Assembly: GCA_029959365.1 (NCBI GenBank) | Contig: JASCOA010000001.1 | Span: forward strand, 1-64,000 | Reading direction: 5' to 3' | From: Microbacteriaceae bacterium PS02343 | Lineage (GTDB): Bacteria; Actinomycetota; Actinomycetes; Actinomycetales; Microbacteriaceae | DNA length: 64,000 bases | Shown: positions 7,403 to 16,037 of the stretch, in pieces | How the letters are laid out: every line of letters begins with the position of its first letter | How positions within the stretch are numbered: position 1 is the stretch's first letter | Program-made: the position numbers and the translations under genes | Notes under the pieces: model-generated | Databases searched by the model: none | Told to the model about the DNA's origin: nothing | What the model saw: only the letters and a program-made list of their open reading frames with translations

Positions 7403-7834
7403 ATGCGACTCCGACGCGCACGGCTCCGATCGGGTTCGGAGGAGGGCGCTGCAGCCGTCGAGTTCGCGCTCGTCGTGCCGCTGCTGCTGACCCTGCTCTT
7501 CGGCATCATCGAGTTCGGTTTCGCCTACAACGCCCAGATCCTCGTCACGAACGCGGCCCGCGAGGCCGCCCGCGAAGTCGCGGTGAACGACTCCGCGACG
7601 CAGAGCAGCGTCGATGCGGTGGCCGAGGCGGCGGTCGCCGCCGTCGATTCCCAATTCACCGGGTTCACCGTCACGGTCTCCCCCGCGCTCGACGGTTCGA
7701 CCACGACACCGGCCTGCACGCCCGGCAGCCGCATCACCGTGACCGCCGCGGCCCAGCGCCCGCTGCTCTCCGGCTTCCTACCGCTCGAGCCCTTCTCGCT
7801 CACCGGGAAGGCGACGCGACTGTGCGCCGGGTGA
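7403..7834 (+). CDS. TadE-family minor pseudopilin
   Basis: This 143-residue protein has a basic N-terminus, the TadE signature EEGAAAVEFALVVPLLLTLL with the hydrophobic pilin-like helix, and a small ectodomain with Cys residues near 105 and 140. TadE-like proteins are processed by the same peptidase as Flp and take part in pilus assembly. GAGGGGG lies before the ATG. The next gene begins inside its 3' end (12-13 nt overlap). Confidence 0.88.
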   Translation: MRLRRARLRSGSEEGAAAVEFALVVPLLLTLLFGIIEFGFAYNAQILVTNAAREAAREVAVNDSATQSSVDAVAEAAVAAVDSQFTGFTVTVSPALDGSTTTPACTPGSRITVTAAAQRPLLSGFLPLEPFSLTGKATRLCAG

Positions 7835-9135
7835 CTCGCAGGCTGCTCCGCGAGCAGCAAGGGGCCTCGACGGTCATCGTCTCGCTCTGCATGACCGCAC
7901 TCCTGATCCTCGTCGCACTCGTCGTCGACATCGGGGCGACCGCGGCGCGCAAAGCGCAATTGCAGGACGCGGCCGACGCAGCTGCCCTCACGATCGCCCA
8001 GCGTTGCTTCGACGACTGGGATGCGAAGGTGCAGAGCTCGACGAATGACCTCGTCGGCTGCGATGCAACCGTGCTCGCGAGCGCCAAGATCGAAGCGATC
8101 GCGGTCGCGAACGACCACTTCGGCAACGGTGCTGATCCGCTCGCACTGAGCTTCCCGGAGGCGCCGTCGCTCAACTCGGTGGCTCTCGCCGTGACGAGTT
8201 CGCAGGATGCGCTGTTCTCCTTCACCACGGGCACCGACGAGTTCGGCATCGCCGTTGACGCGGTCGCCGAGTGGCAGCTGCCCGCGATCGCCGTGCCCCT
8301 GGCCCTGAACTCCTGTGTGCTCGACCCGACCACGCCGGAACAGGTCGCCTTCGTGGGAAGCGGCATCTACGACGGTGTCGGCACGCTGCTCGACGCCGTG
8401 CTGAAGGTGCTCGACACCCTCAGCGATCTGGGCAACCTCCCCGACTTCCTCGATGGGGTGCTCGCCTGCGGCACCAATGTCGCAGCCGGCGGATGGCTGA
8501 CCAATAGCGGCACCGAGAACTGCGAGTACGCGCCCAACCTCTTCACCACGCTCGGCGCAGTGCTCAACCGACTGTTGCCTGTCGATCGCGGCTGCATCGA
8601 CGCGCTCGACGGCGCGCTCGGCAAACGCATCATCGTTCCCGTCTACAACAATTCGACCTTCGGGCTGCTGGGCCAGCTGGCCGGTCAGGCCGAGCCGCTC
8701 GGCTATGCGGAGATCCTGCTGACCGGTTACGAGTTCGAGACAGCGCTCGGCAGCGTGCTCAGCGGCCGCCAGAGCGACCATCTCGGCGCGGACACTCCAG
8801 GCTGCCGGGATCGCCTCTCGTCGCTGCTGAACCTCGGCACCTCAGGCGCTGTCGGGCTCACCAATGCAGCCATCGATGCCATCGATCTGCTCGTCAGCCA
8901 GGTCGCCGCTGGCCTCGCAGGCCTGATCCGTCCCGTGCTCCTGCTGCTGAAGGCGGCGATGGCCCTTACCGGCGGCGTCACGGACGGCGTGCTCATACCA
9001 GTGCTCGATGCCACGCTCGGCGTCGTGACGAGTCTGCTCGGCCTCTGCCAGGGCGTGCAGGGGTACGTCCTCAACCCCCTCATGACCGAGGAGGAGGCCA
9101 CCGCGGCCCTCACTCCGTACCGCCTGGTCGCGTAG
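7822..9135 (+). CDS. TadG-like secreted pilus-associated protein
   Basis: This 437-residue protein begins with the Tad helix motif QQGASTVIVSLCMTAL followed by VDIGATAARKAQLQDAADAAAL, the classic start of TadG/Rv3660-type proteins. The long C-terminal half is rich in Leu, Gly and Val with several amphipathic helices and about ten Cys residues, with no clear known domain. It starts at GTG 7822 (GGGAAGG 10 nt upstream); GTG 7831, overlapping the TadE stop as GTGA, is the alternative. Its codon use is less GC-biased than that of downstream tad genes. Confidence 0.8.
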   Translation: MRRVTRRLLREQQGASTVIVSLCMTALLILVALVVDIGATAARKAQLQDAADAAALTIAQRCFDDWDAKVQSSTNDLVGCDATVLASAKIEAIAVANDHFGNGADPLALSFPEAPSLNSVALAVTSSQDALFSFTTGTDEFGIAVDAVAEWQLPAIAVPLALNSCVLDPTTPEQVAFVGSGIYDGVGTLLDAVLKVLDTLSDLGNLPDFLDGVLACGTNVAAGGWLTNSGTENCEYAPNLFTTLGAVLNRLLPVDRGCIDALDGALGKRIIVPVYNNSTFGLLGQLAGQAEPLGYAEILLTGYEFETALGSVLSGRQSDHLGADTPGCRDRLSSLLNLGTSGAVGLTNAAIDAIDLLVSQVAAGLAGLIRPVLLLLKAAMALTGGVTDGVLIPVLDATLGVVTSLLGLCQGVQGYVLNPLMTEEEATAALTPYRLVA

Positions 9136-9216
9136 GCCCGCCCGAACTAGAAGTACCCGCATCCGCTGCCGGCGAATCCAGCCGTACGACCCCGAGAAAC
9201 CGAGAGAACGCGCCCC

Positions 9217-9930
9217 GTGAGAACCCGCATCATCGCCCTCGTCATCGCCGCCGTGCTCGCCATCGTGGGCGGCGTCACGCTGGTCACCTACGTGCGCAGC
9301 GCCGACCAGCGGGCGGCCGGCGACGCCGAGCTCGTCGATGTGCTGGTGGTGCAGCAGGAGGTTCCGGCCGGCACCGCCGCGGCGCAGCTGGCGCTCGTGA
9401 CCTCGGTGGACCGGATCCCCGAGGCCTTCCTCGCCGAGGGCGCCCTGACCAGCCTCGATCAGCTCGAGGAGCTGCAGGGGCAGGTGACCAGCGCCGCGCT
9501 CGTGCCCGGCGAGCAGGTGATCGCGGCGCGACTCGCCAGCCCGGGCGACTTCGTCGGCGGCGGCGGCTCGATCCCCGTGCCCGAGGGCCTGCAGGAGATC
9601 TCGTTGTCGCTCGACGCGCAGCGGGTGCTCGGCGGGCGGCTCGCGGCAGGTGAATACGTCGGCGTGCTCGTGACCGTGCCCGAGACGCAGGACAGCCCCG
9701 CGCAGACGTTCCTGCGCTACGACCAGCTGCTCGTCACCGCCGTGGGCGGCGCCTTCGCCGAGGACGGCTCGGCCAGCGGCGCCGTGACCGTGACCCTCGC
9801 GGTGGAGCGCGACGAGGCGCAGGCGATCGTCTTCGCCCAGGAGACCGCGACGCTCTGGCTGAGCAAGCAGGCCGAGGGCCTCGAGAGCACCGGCGGCGCG
9901 CCCGCCACCCGCACGGACCTGATCCCATGA
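9217..9930 (+). CDS. cpaB: Flp pilus assembly protein CpaB/RcpC
   Basis: This 237-residue protein has an N-terminal membrane helix and an SAF-type domain. VVQQEVPAGTAA and VPGEQVIAARLA match the two halves of the CpaB/SAF fold, followed by the periplasmic RcpC-like domain (LDAQRVLGGRLAAGEYVGVLVT). CpaB stabilises the Tad secretion channel or cell-wall passage. The GTG start is used. The 3' end overlaps the next gene by 4 nt (ATGA), so the rest of the operon is translationally coupled. Confidence 0.85.
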   Translation: MRTRIIALVIAAVLAIVGGVTLVTYVRSADQRAAGDAELVDVLVVQQEVPAGTAAAQLALVTSVDRIPEAFLAEGALTSLDQLEELQGQVTSAALVPGEQVIAARLASPGDFVGGGGSIPVPEGLQEISLSLDAQRVLGGRLAAGEYVGVLVTVPETQDSPAQTFLRYDQLLVTAVGGAFAEDGSASGAVTVTLAVERDEAQAIVFAQETATLWLSKQAEGLESTGGAPATRTDLIP

Positions 9931-11084
9931 GCCGCATCGTCCTCGTCGGCCCCGACGTGACGCTCGAGCACCAGGCACGCCTGCTGCTCGGCGACCAGGT
10001 GCAGTCGATCCCGCCCGGCGCGCCGGAGGCGGTGCTCGCGCGGCTGCTGAAGCTCACCACCTGGCCGCAGCTGATCGTGTTCGGCAGCTACGTCACCGAC
10101 GAGCAGAGCCGGGCACTCGCCCAGACCCTGCGGCGCAGCGTGCCGACCCTCGCGGTCTCCACCGTCGAGCCGACGCTGCCCGCCGAGCTCATCGCCGCGG
10201 GCATCTCGCACGCCCTGCCGGCGAGCGCCGAGCTCGAGGACATCGACGCGCTCATCGTCACCGCCGGCGAGCGCGCCGCCCGCGAGGCCTCGCTCATGGG
10301 CGCCCCGCGCGAGCTGAAGGACCGCGGCCAGGTCGTCGTCGTCACGGCGCCGAAGGGCGGCGTCGGCAAGACGACCATCGCCACCAATGTGGCGACGGTG
10401 CTGGCGGCCGTGCATCCGCATCGCGTCGTGCTCGTCGACCTCGATCTGCAGTTCGGCGACGTCGCCGAGGCGCTCGCGCTGCAGCCGCTGCGCACCATCG
10501 ACGAGGCCGTCGGACCCGCCGCCGCGCGCGACCTGCTGCTCGTCAAGCACGCCCTGACGACGCATCCGAGCGGACTGCTCGTGCTCGCCGCCCCGCTCTC
10601 CCCCGCCGGCGCCGACGGCATCACCGCCCACGAGATCAGCCTGCTGCTGCGCCAGCTCGCCCACGAGTACGCGGCCGTCGTGGTCGACACCTCCCCCGGC
10701 CTCAGCGAGCACACCCTCGGCGCGATCGAGGAGGCGGATGCGGTGATCTCGGTCACCAGCCCCGACATCACGAGCGTGCGCGGCCTGGTCAAGGAGCTCG
10801 AGGTGCTCGCGGAGCTCGACCTGCTGCCCGCGCAGCACCACGTGGTGCTCAACCTCAGCGAGCGCCGCGCGGCCCGCAAGCGCGAGATCGAGCAGGTGCT
10901 CGGGCGCCCGATCACGCACGAGGTGCCGCGCACCGGCGCCGTCGGGCGCTCGACCAACCGAGGGGTGCCCGTCGTCGCCGACACTCCTCGCGACCGCGCC
11001 TCCGCCAAGCTGCGCGAGCTCGGCCGCCAGATCGCCGACCACGCCGACCCCGCCCGCCGCTCCAAGCCCAAGAAGGTGCGCTGA
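9927..11084 (+). CDS. TadZ/CpaE pilus-localising ATPase
   Basis: This 385-residue protein has an N-terminal receiver-like domain (about 1-120) without an obvious phosphoacceptor Asp. A ParA/MinD-type ATPase follows with the deviant Walker A APKGGVGKTT near residue 145 and VDLDLQFGD behind it. TadZ/CpaE proteins position the Tad machine at a cell pole or membrane site. Overlaps of 4 nt upstream and 1 nt downstream place it firmly in the operon. Confidence 0.87.
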   Translation: MSRIVLVGPDVTLEHQARLLLGDQVQSIPPGAPEAVLARLLKLTTWPQLIVFGSYVTDEQSRALAQTLRRSVPTLAVSTVEPTLPAELIAAGISHALPASAELEDIDALIVTAGERAAREASLMGAPRELKDRGQVVVVTAPKGGVGKTTIATNVATVLAAVHPHRVVLVDLDLQFGDVAEALALQPLRTIDEAVGPAAARDLLLVKHALTTHPSGLLVLAAPLSPAGADGITAHEISLLLRQLAHEYAAVVVDTSPGLSEHTLGAIEEADAVISVTSPDITSVRGLVKELEVLAELDLLPAQHHVVLNLSERRAARKREIEQVLGRPITHEVPRTGAVGRSTNRGVPVVADTPRDRASAKLRELGRQIADHADPARRSKPKKVR

Positions 11085-13498
11085 TGCCCAGTCTCTCCGA
11101 GCGCCTGCAGGCCGCCCGCAACCGCCGGGCCCAGGCCGAGCGACCCATCGACCCCTCCGTCGTCGCGGCGCAGCCGGTCGGCACCGGCGCCGTGCGACCG
11201 CCCCGTGGCCGCCGCGCCTCGGCCGCCGAGCCGGATGCCCTGCCCACCTCGCCCGTCGAGGCCCGGTTCACCGGACCGCTCGCGACGGCGCCGAGCCCCC
11301 CGACCGCGGAGCCGTCGTTCGAGCAGCTGCTCGCCGAGCCGGAGGCCGTCGCCGAGGCGGAGGCCGTCGCCGAGGCGGAGGCCGTCGCCGAGGCCGCGCC
11401 GGCCTCGCCCGAACCCGCGGTGCTCGTCGAGCCGGACCTCCTGGCCGAGCCCGAGTCGGCGGGCGCCGCGGCCCCGATCGTGCAGGACCTCGACCCCGAG
11501 ACCGATCGGGCTGCGACCGGGATCGGCGAGCTCGGGGCCGACGACGAGACCGTCGCCGAGGATGACGAAGCAGACGACGAGCCTGCTGCCCCGGAAGCCA
11601 CCGAGGACGAGCAGCCGAACGACGCGCAGGTCGAGGAGGCGACCGGATCGGAGGCCGATGCGGCTCCCGAGGCCGAGCCCGACGACGAGGACGCGCTCGA
11701 CACGGCACCGGACGGGGACATCGTGGCGGAGGACGCTGCGGAGGACGAGACAGCAGCCGAGGCCCCCGACGAGGAGGCCGACGCGTTCGATCCGCTCGCC
11801 GCGCCGCTCGACGCGGAGGACCCGCCGGCCGGAACCGCCGGCGACGACCCCGCCGCCGACGGCGCCGAACCCGCCTGGACCCCCGAGTGGGACTCCGCAG
11901 AGGGCCCCGGCTGGGGCTCCGCCGCCGAGCCCGAGCCGAGCTGGCTCGCGGAGGCGCGGGAGGAGGCGAGCGCGACCGCTCCCGCATCCGCTGCGCCGAT
12001 GGACGGCCAGCCGTCCTGGACCGCCGACCCCGAGTTCGAGCGCATCCTCGCCGGCCACGACGCCACCGAGCTCGTCGACCCGGCGCTCGTGAGCCCGCAG
12101 CCGGTGCAGCCCGTCGTGCTGCCCGCATCCGCCCCGTCGACGCCGCCCGTGGAGGATCTCTACGACGGCGCGGCCCTGGCCGTGATCCCGCGCAGCGACG
12201 ACGGCGGGGGCGACGAGGTGCAGCGGGTGCGCGAGGAGGCGAGCGACCTCTTCGCCGAGCGCATCGGCACCCGGCTGAACGACCCGAGCCTCAGCGAGGG
12301 CGACCTCGACACGATGGCGCGCCGCGAGCTGGCCTCGATCATCGACGAGCGCGGGCAGACCCTCAGCGAACGGGAGCGCTTCGCGCTGATCCAGGAACTC
12401 GCCGACGAGGTGCTCGGGCTCGGTCCGATCGAGCCGCTGCTCGACGACGAGAGCGTCAGCGAGGTCATGGTCAACGGCCACGACCACATCTACGTGGAGC
12501 GCCGCGGGCGCATCCAGCGGGTGCCCACGAGCTTCCGCTCCGAGGAGCGGCTGCGCCGGGTGATCGAGCGGATCGTGACCCGGGTCGGGCGGCGCATCGA
12601 CGAGTCCTCCCCGCTCGTCGACGCCCGCCTGGCCGACGGCTCGCGCGTGAACGCGGTGATCCCTCCGCTCGCCATCGGCGGCTCCTCGCTGACGATCCGC
12701 AAGTTCGCGGCCGAGCCGCTGCGGGCCCGCGACCTGGTGAGCCTCGGCACGGTGAGCGACGACATGGTGCAGCTGCTCATCGCCTGCGTGCGCGCCCGCC
12801 TCAACGTGATCGTCTCCGGCGGCACCGGCACGGGCAAGACGACGCTGCTCAACGTGCTGTCGTCGTTCATCCCGCACGACGAGCGCATCATCACGATCGA
12901 GGACGCGGCCGAGCTGCAGCTGCAGCAGGAGCACGTGGTGCGGCTCGAGAGCCGGCCCGCGAACCTCGAGGGCCGCGGCGAGGTCACGATCCGCGACCTC
13001 GTGCGCAACGCCCTGCGCATGCGGCCCGACCGCATCGTCGTCGGCGAGAGCCGCGGCGGCGAGAGCCTCGACATGCTGCAGGCTATGAGCACGGGCCACG
13101 ACGGCTCCCTCACGACCCTGCACGCCAACTCGCCGCGCGACGCGATCGCCCGCCTCGAGACCCTCGTGATGATGGCCGGCATGGACCTGCCGCACCGCGC
13201 GATCCGCGAGCAGATCGCCAGCGCGGTCGACGTGATCATCCAGGTCACCCGGCTGCGCGACGGCACCCGGCGGGTCACGCACGTGAGCGAGATCCTCGGC
13301 ATGGAGAACGACATCGTCACGCTGCAGGACGTCTACCGCTTCGACTTCGGCGCCGGCGTCGACCACTCCGGCCGGTTCCTCGGCAAGGCGCAGCCGACCG
13401 GCATCCGCCCCCGCTTCCTCACCCGCTTCGACGAGCTCGGCGTGCCCTTCGACGCCTCGCTCTTCACGACGGCGGCCGACCGGGCGGACTGGGCATGA
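11084..13498 (+). CDS. tadA: TadA/CpaF secretion ATPase with long acidic N-terminal extension
   Basis: The catalytic core begins near residue 378: the N-terminal CpaF domain (LGPIEPLLDDESVSEVMVNG), Walker A SGGTGTGKTT near 580, an Asp/His box region, and Walker B RMRPDRIVVGE near 645. It powers Flp pilus assembly as a hexamer. At 804 residues it is nearly twice the usual TadA length. The extra about 360 residues are acidic and low-complexity (Glu, Asp, Ala, Pro), including three copies of an 18-bp repeat encoding EAVAEA, and are probably disordered. The core looks fully active. It overlaps tadB by 4 nt. Confidence 0.92.
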   Translation: MPSLSERLQAARNRRAQAERPIDPSVVAAQPVGTGAVRPPRGRRASAAEPDALPTSPVEARFTGPLATAPSPPTAEPSFEQLLAEPEAVAEAEAVAEAEAVAEAAPASPEPAVLVEPDLLAEPESAGAAAPIVQDLDPETDRAATGIGELGADDETVAEDDEADDEPAAPEATEDEQPNDAQVEEATGSEADAAPEAEPDDEDALDTAPDGDIVAEDAAEDETAAEAPDEEADAFDPLAAPLDAEDPPAGTAGDDPAADGAEPAWTPEWDSAEGPGWGSAAEPEPSWLAEAREEASATAPASAAPMDGQPSWTADPEFERILAGHDATELVDPALVSPQPVQPVVLPASAPSTPPVEDLYDGAALAVIPRSDDGGGDEVQRVREEASDLFAERIGTRLNDPSLSEGDLDTMARRELASIIDERGQTLSERERFALIQELADEVLGLGPIEPLLDDESVSEVMVNGHDHIYVERRGRIQRVPTSFRSEERLRRVIERIVTRVGRRIDESSPLVDARLADGSRVNAVIPPLAIGGSSLTIRKFAAEPLRARDLVSLGTVSDDMVQLLIACVRARLNVIVSGGTGTGKTTLLNVLSSFIPHDERIITIEDAAELQLQQEHVVRLESRPANLEGRGEVTIRDLVRNALRMRPDRIVVGESRGGESLDMLQAMSTGHDGSLTTLHANSPRDAIARLETLVMMAGMDLPHRAIREQIASAVDVIIQVTRLRDGTRRVTHVSEILGMENDIVTLQDVYRFDFGAGVDHSGRFLGKAQPTGIRPRFLTRFDELGVPFDASLFTTAADRADWA
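11342..11395 (+). repeat. 18-bp tandem repeat, three copies, in tadA
   Basis: GAGGCCGTCGCCGAGGCG occurs at 11342-11359 and 11360-11377, and at 11378-11395 with one change at the end. It encodes EAVAEA units in the acidic extension. Copy number may vary between strains without breaking the frame. Confidence 0.8.
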
Positions 13499-14409
13499 CG
13501 CCCCTGGTGCTCGGTGTCTTCGCGGTCTTCGCGGGCGTCGCCATCGCGCTGCTGCTGGGGTTCTCCTCGCCGAAGGCGCAGGAGAGCGCGTCGCTCGCGG
13601 AGTGGACCCGGCAGGCCACCGAGCGGGCGGATGCGGCCGTGCGCAGCCGCAACGCGGGCTTCGTCGAGAAGCTCGACCTGGCCGGCTGGAAGCAGAGCGC
13701 GGGCACCGTCGTGCTGGGCGCCATCCTCGCCGCCGCCGCGGCCGCCGTGGTCGGCCTGATCATGGCGCTCGCCTCGCCCTCGCTGCTCTCCTGGCTGCTC
13801 ATCCTGCTGCTGCCGGCGTTCGCCCTGCTCATCGGCCGGGTACTGCTCGACCGCCGCATCGAGCAGCGCCGCACCGCCTTCGCCGAGCAGCTCGAGGGCA
13901 CCCTGCAGCTCATCGCCAGCGGGCTGCGCGCCGGGCACAGCCTGCAGCGCTCGCTCGTCTCGGTGTCGCAGGACAGCTCCTCCCCCACCGCCGAGGAGTT
14001 CGCCCGGGTCGTCAACGAGCACCGCCTCGGCCGCGACATCGGCGACGCCATGCTCGCGACGGCGGGGCGGATGAGGAGCGAGGACCTCACCTGGACCGCC
14101 CAGGCGTTCGCGATCCACCGCGAGGTCGGCGGCAACCTCAGCGAGGTGCTCGACCACATCGCCGACACCATCCGCGAGCGGCAGCAGATCCGCCGCCAGG
14201 TCTCGACGCTCAGCAGCGAGGGGCGCATGTCGGCGGTCGTGCTCATGGTGCTGCCCGTCGCGATCGCGCTGATCCTCACCGTGATCAGCCCGAACTACCT
14301 CTCCACCTTCTTCACCTCGGCGATCGGACTGCTCATGCTGCTCGTCTCGCTCGTGCTCTTCGCCGTCGGCGGCCTCTGGCTGCGCTCCATCGTGCGGATC
14401 AAGTTCTGA
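13495..14409 (+). CDS. tadB: TadB inner-membrane platform protein
   Basis: This 304-residue T2SSF-domain protein has an N-terminal helix, a helix pair near residues 75-115, the conserved cytoplasmic segment QLEGTLQLIASGLRAGHSLQRSL and C-terminal helices. With TadC it forms the inner-membrane platform driven by TadA. ATG 13495 overlaps the tadA stop as ATGA; the frame is also open far upstream, but that part is antisense-like shadow. Confidence 0.88.
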   Translation: MTPLVLGVFAVFAGVAIALLLGFSSPKAQESASLAEWTRQATERADAAVRSRNAGFVEKLDLAGWKQSAGTVVLGAILAAAAAAVVGLIMALASPSLLSWLLILLLPAFALLIGRVLLDRRIEQRRTAFAEQLEGTLQLIASGLRAGHSLQRSLVSVSQDSSSPTAEEFARVVNEHRLGRDIGDAMLATAGRMRSEDLTWTAQAFAIHREVGGNLSEVLDHIADTIRERQQIRRQVSTLSSEGRMSAVVLMVLPVAIALILTVISPNYLSTFFTSAIGLLMLLVSLVLFAVGGLWLRSIVRIKF

Positions 14410-15248
14410 TGGGCGCCGTGCTGCCGTTCGTCGGCCCCGCGCTGCTCGCCCTCGCACTGCCGTTCCTCGTGCTCGCGGTCATGCCCGCGCGCAAGCCGGT
14501 CTGGGGCGTGCCCGCCGCGCGCGCCCAGGTCGACCGGCCGCCGCCCCCCTTCGCCACGAAGTCGATGGTCAAGCGCCTCGAGCGCAACCTGCAGCTCGCC
14601 GGCCTCACCCGGGTCTGGTCGCTGCGCACGCTCGTGCTGCTCAAGCTCGCCGGCGGCGCGGGAGGCCTGCTGCTCGGCCTCGCGCTCTTCGCCGCGCGCC
14701 CCGGCGCGGTCATGGTGCTCATCGCCATCGTGCTCGCCGTCGTCGGTTACTTCGCGCCCGACCTCATCGTGCAGGGGCGCGCCAAGGAGCGGCAGGACCG
14801 CATCCAGCTCGAGCTCGCCGACACCCTCGACCAGGTGCTCATCTCGGTCGAGGCCGGCCTTGGTCTCGAGACGGCGATCGACCGCGCGGGGCGGCACGGC
14901 AAGGGTCCGCTCGCCGCGGAGCTCTCGCGCACGGTGCAGGACATGCGGCTGGGCGCCAGCCGCCGTGAGGCCTACGCGGCTCTGGCGGCGCGCAGCCAGG
15001 TCGTCGACCTGCAGCGCTTCGCGCGCGCCATCATGCAGGCGGACGCCTACGGCGTCTCGATCGGCCAGGTCGTGCGCACCCAGGCCCGCGATCTGCGGCT
15101 CAAGCGCCGCCAGCGGGCCGAGGAGCGGGCCGCGAAGGTGCCGGTGCGGGTGCTGTTCCCGCTGATGTTCTGCATCCTGCCGGTGCTGTTCATCGTCGTG
15201 CTGGGGCCCGCGGTGTCGAACCTCATGGCGGTGTTCGGGGCGCAGTAG
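14409..15248 (+). CDS. tadC: TadC inner-membrane platform protein
   Basis: This 279-residue T2SSF-domain partner of TadB shows the family motif LADTLDQVLISVEAGLGLETAI and a C-terminal hydrophobic hairpin (VRVLFPLMFCILPVLFIVVL). It overlaps tadB by one base (TGATG). It is the last gene of the tad operon and converges on the sortase gene with only 8 nt between the stops. Confidence 0.88.
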   Translation: MGAVLPFVGPALLALALPFLVLAVMPARKPVWGVPAARAQVDRPPPPFATKSMVKRLERNLQLAGLTRVWSLRTLVLLKLAGGAGGLLLGLALFAARPGAVMVLIAIVLAVVGYFAPDLIVQGRAKERQDRIQLELADTLDQVLISVEAGLGLETAIDRAGRHGKGPLAAELSRTVQDMRLGASRREAYAALAARSQVVDLQRFARAIMQADAYGVSIGQVVRTQARDLRLKRRQRAEERAAKVPVRVLFPLMFCILPVLFIVVLGPAVSNLMAVFGAQ

Positions 15249-15256
15249 CGCGGCGC

Positions 15257-15964
15257 TCAGGCCGCCAGCAGCGCCGAGATCTCGGCGGGCATGCCCTGGC
15301 CGGTGTTCGGCGACCAGGTGTCGAGCACGCCGTAGGCGATGATGCGCTCGGAGGTCGACATGCGCGGGTTGCAGCTGGTGAGCGTGATGTAGCGGTCGCC
15401 GGGGCTCTCGCTGCCGGACTGCGGGGTCGCGTCGAGCACGCCGACACCGCTCGGCAGCACGTACTCGGTGTTGCGGTAGCGGTAGACGTAGAACGCCTCG
15501 GGCGTCTCGATGACGATCGGGTCGCCGATCTGCAGCGCGCTGATCTCGCTGAACGGGCCGCTGTGGGTCTCGCGGTGCGCGGCCACGGCGAAGTTGCCGA
15601 CCTGGCCGGGCAGCTGGGTCGACGGGTAGTGCCCGACGTTGATGTCCTCGCGGTCGAGGATGCGCGACTCGCTGACCCCCTCGCCGATGCTGCGCTGCCA
15701 GCCGGCGCCGAAGCGCGGCACGTGCATCGTCGCGAAGACCTGGAACTCGGCGGGCTGCGCGGTGATCGGCGGCTCGCCGAGCTGCGGAGCAGCGGATGCG
15801 ACCGCGGCGAGCGCCGCGTTCGGCGCTGCGGCAGCCGCGGCGACCACCGGGGAGTCGGGCGCATCCGCTCGCCCGTCCGCCGGCGGGGCGACGGCGCAGC
15901 CGGCGAGCAGCACGGCCCCGAGCAGCACGGCGCCCGCCCCGATGCCGCGCCCCCTGATGTCCAC
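15257..15964 (-). CDS. class E sortase with lipobox-like N-terminus
   Basis: This is a 235-residue cysteine transpeptidase. Catalytic residues are His130 (VAAHRET), Cys198 (TLTSCNP) and Arg207 (TSERII), the class E arrangement. Class E sortases recognise LAxTG-type signals and attach proteins to the wall. The N-terminus carries LLAGC (Cys23) like a lipobox, followed by an Ala/Pro-rich linker, where a plain membrane anchor would be usual. GTG 15964 lies 6 nt after TAGCCT, so it is probably leaderless. The only LAxTG-like protein I see in the window is the 61-residue microprotein at 4600-4785; other substrates are presumably elsewhere. Confidence 0.87.
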   Translation of the reverse strand: MDIRGRGIGAGAVLLGAVLLAGCAVAPPADGRADAPDSPVVAAAAAAPNAALAAVASAAPQLGEPPITAQPAEFQVFATMHVPRFGAGWQRSIGEGVSESRILDREDINVGHYPSTQLPGQVGNFAVAAHRETHSGPFSEISALQIGDPIVIETPEAFYVYRYRNTEYVLPSGVGVLDATPQSGSESPGDRYITLTSCNPRMSTSERIIAYGVLDTWSPNTGQGMPAEISALLAA

Positions 15965-15970
15965 GGGTCG

Positions 15971-15976
15971 AGGCTA
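15971..15976 (-). promoter_or_regulatory. -10 element TAGCCT, leaderless sortase transcript
   Basis: TAGCCT on the minus strand ends 6 nt before the GTG start of the sortase, and no Shine-Dalgarno is present. Confidence 0.5.
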
Positions 15977-16037
15977 CCCGGGGCGGCCCCGCTTGTCAGG
16001 AGCGGATGCCCGCCTCACGGCCACCCCGCATGCGTGA

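Noticed and set aside
10088-13366. 1092-residue minus-strand ORF opposite tadA-tadZ
   Set aside because: It is the antisense shadow of high-GC genes; composition is His/Arg/Gly-rich with no domain, while the plus strand has clear Tad motifs.
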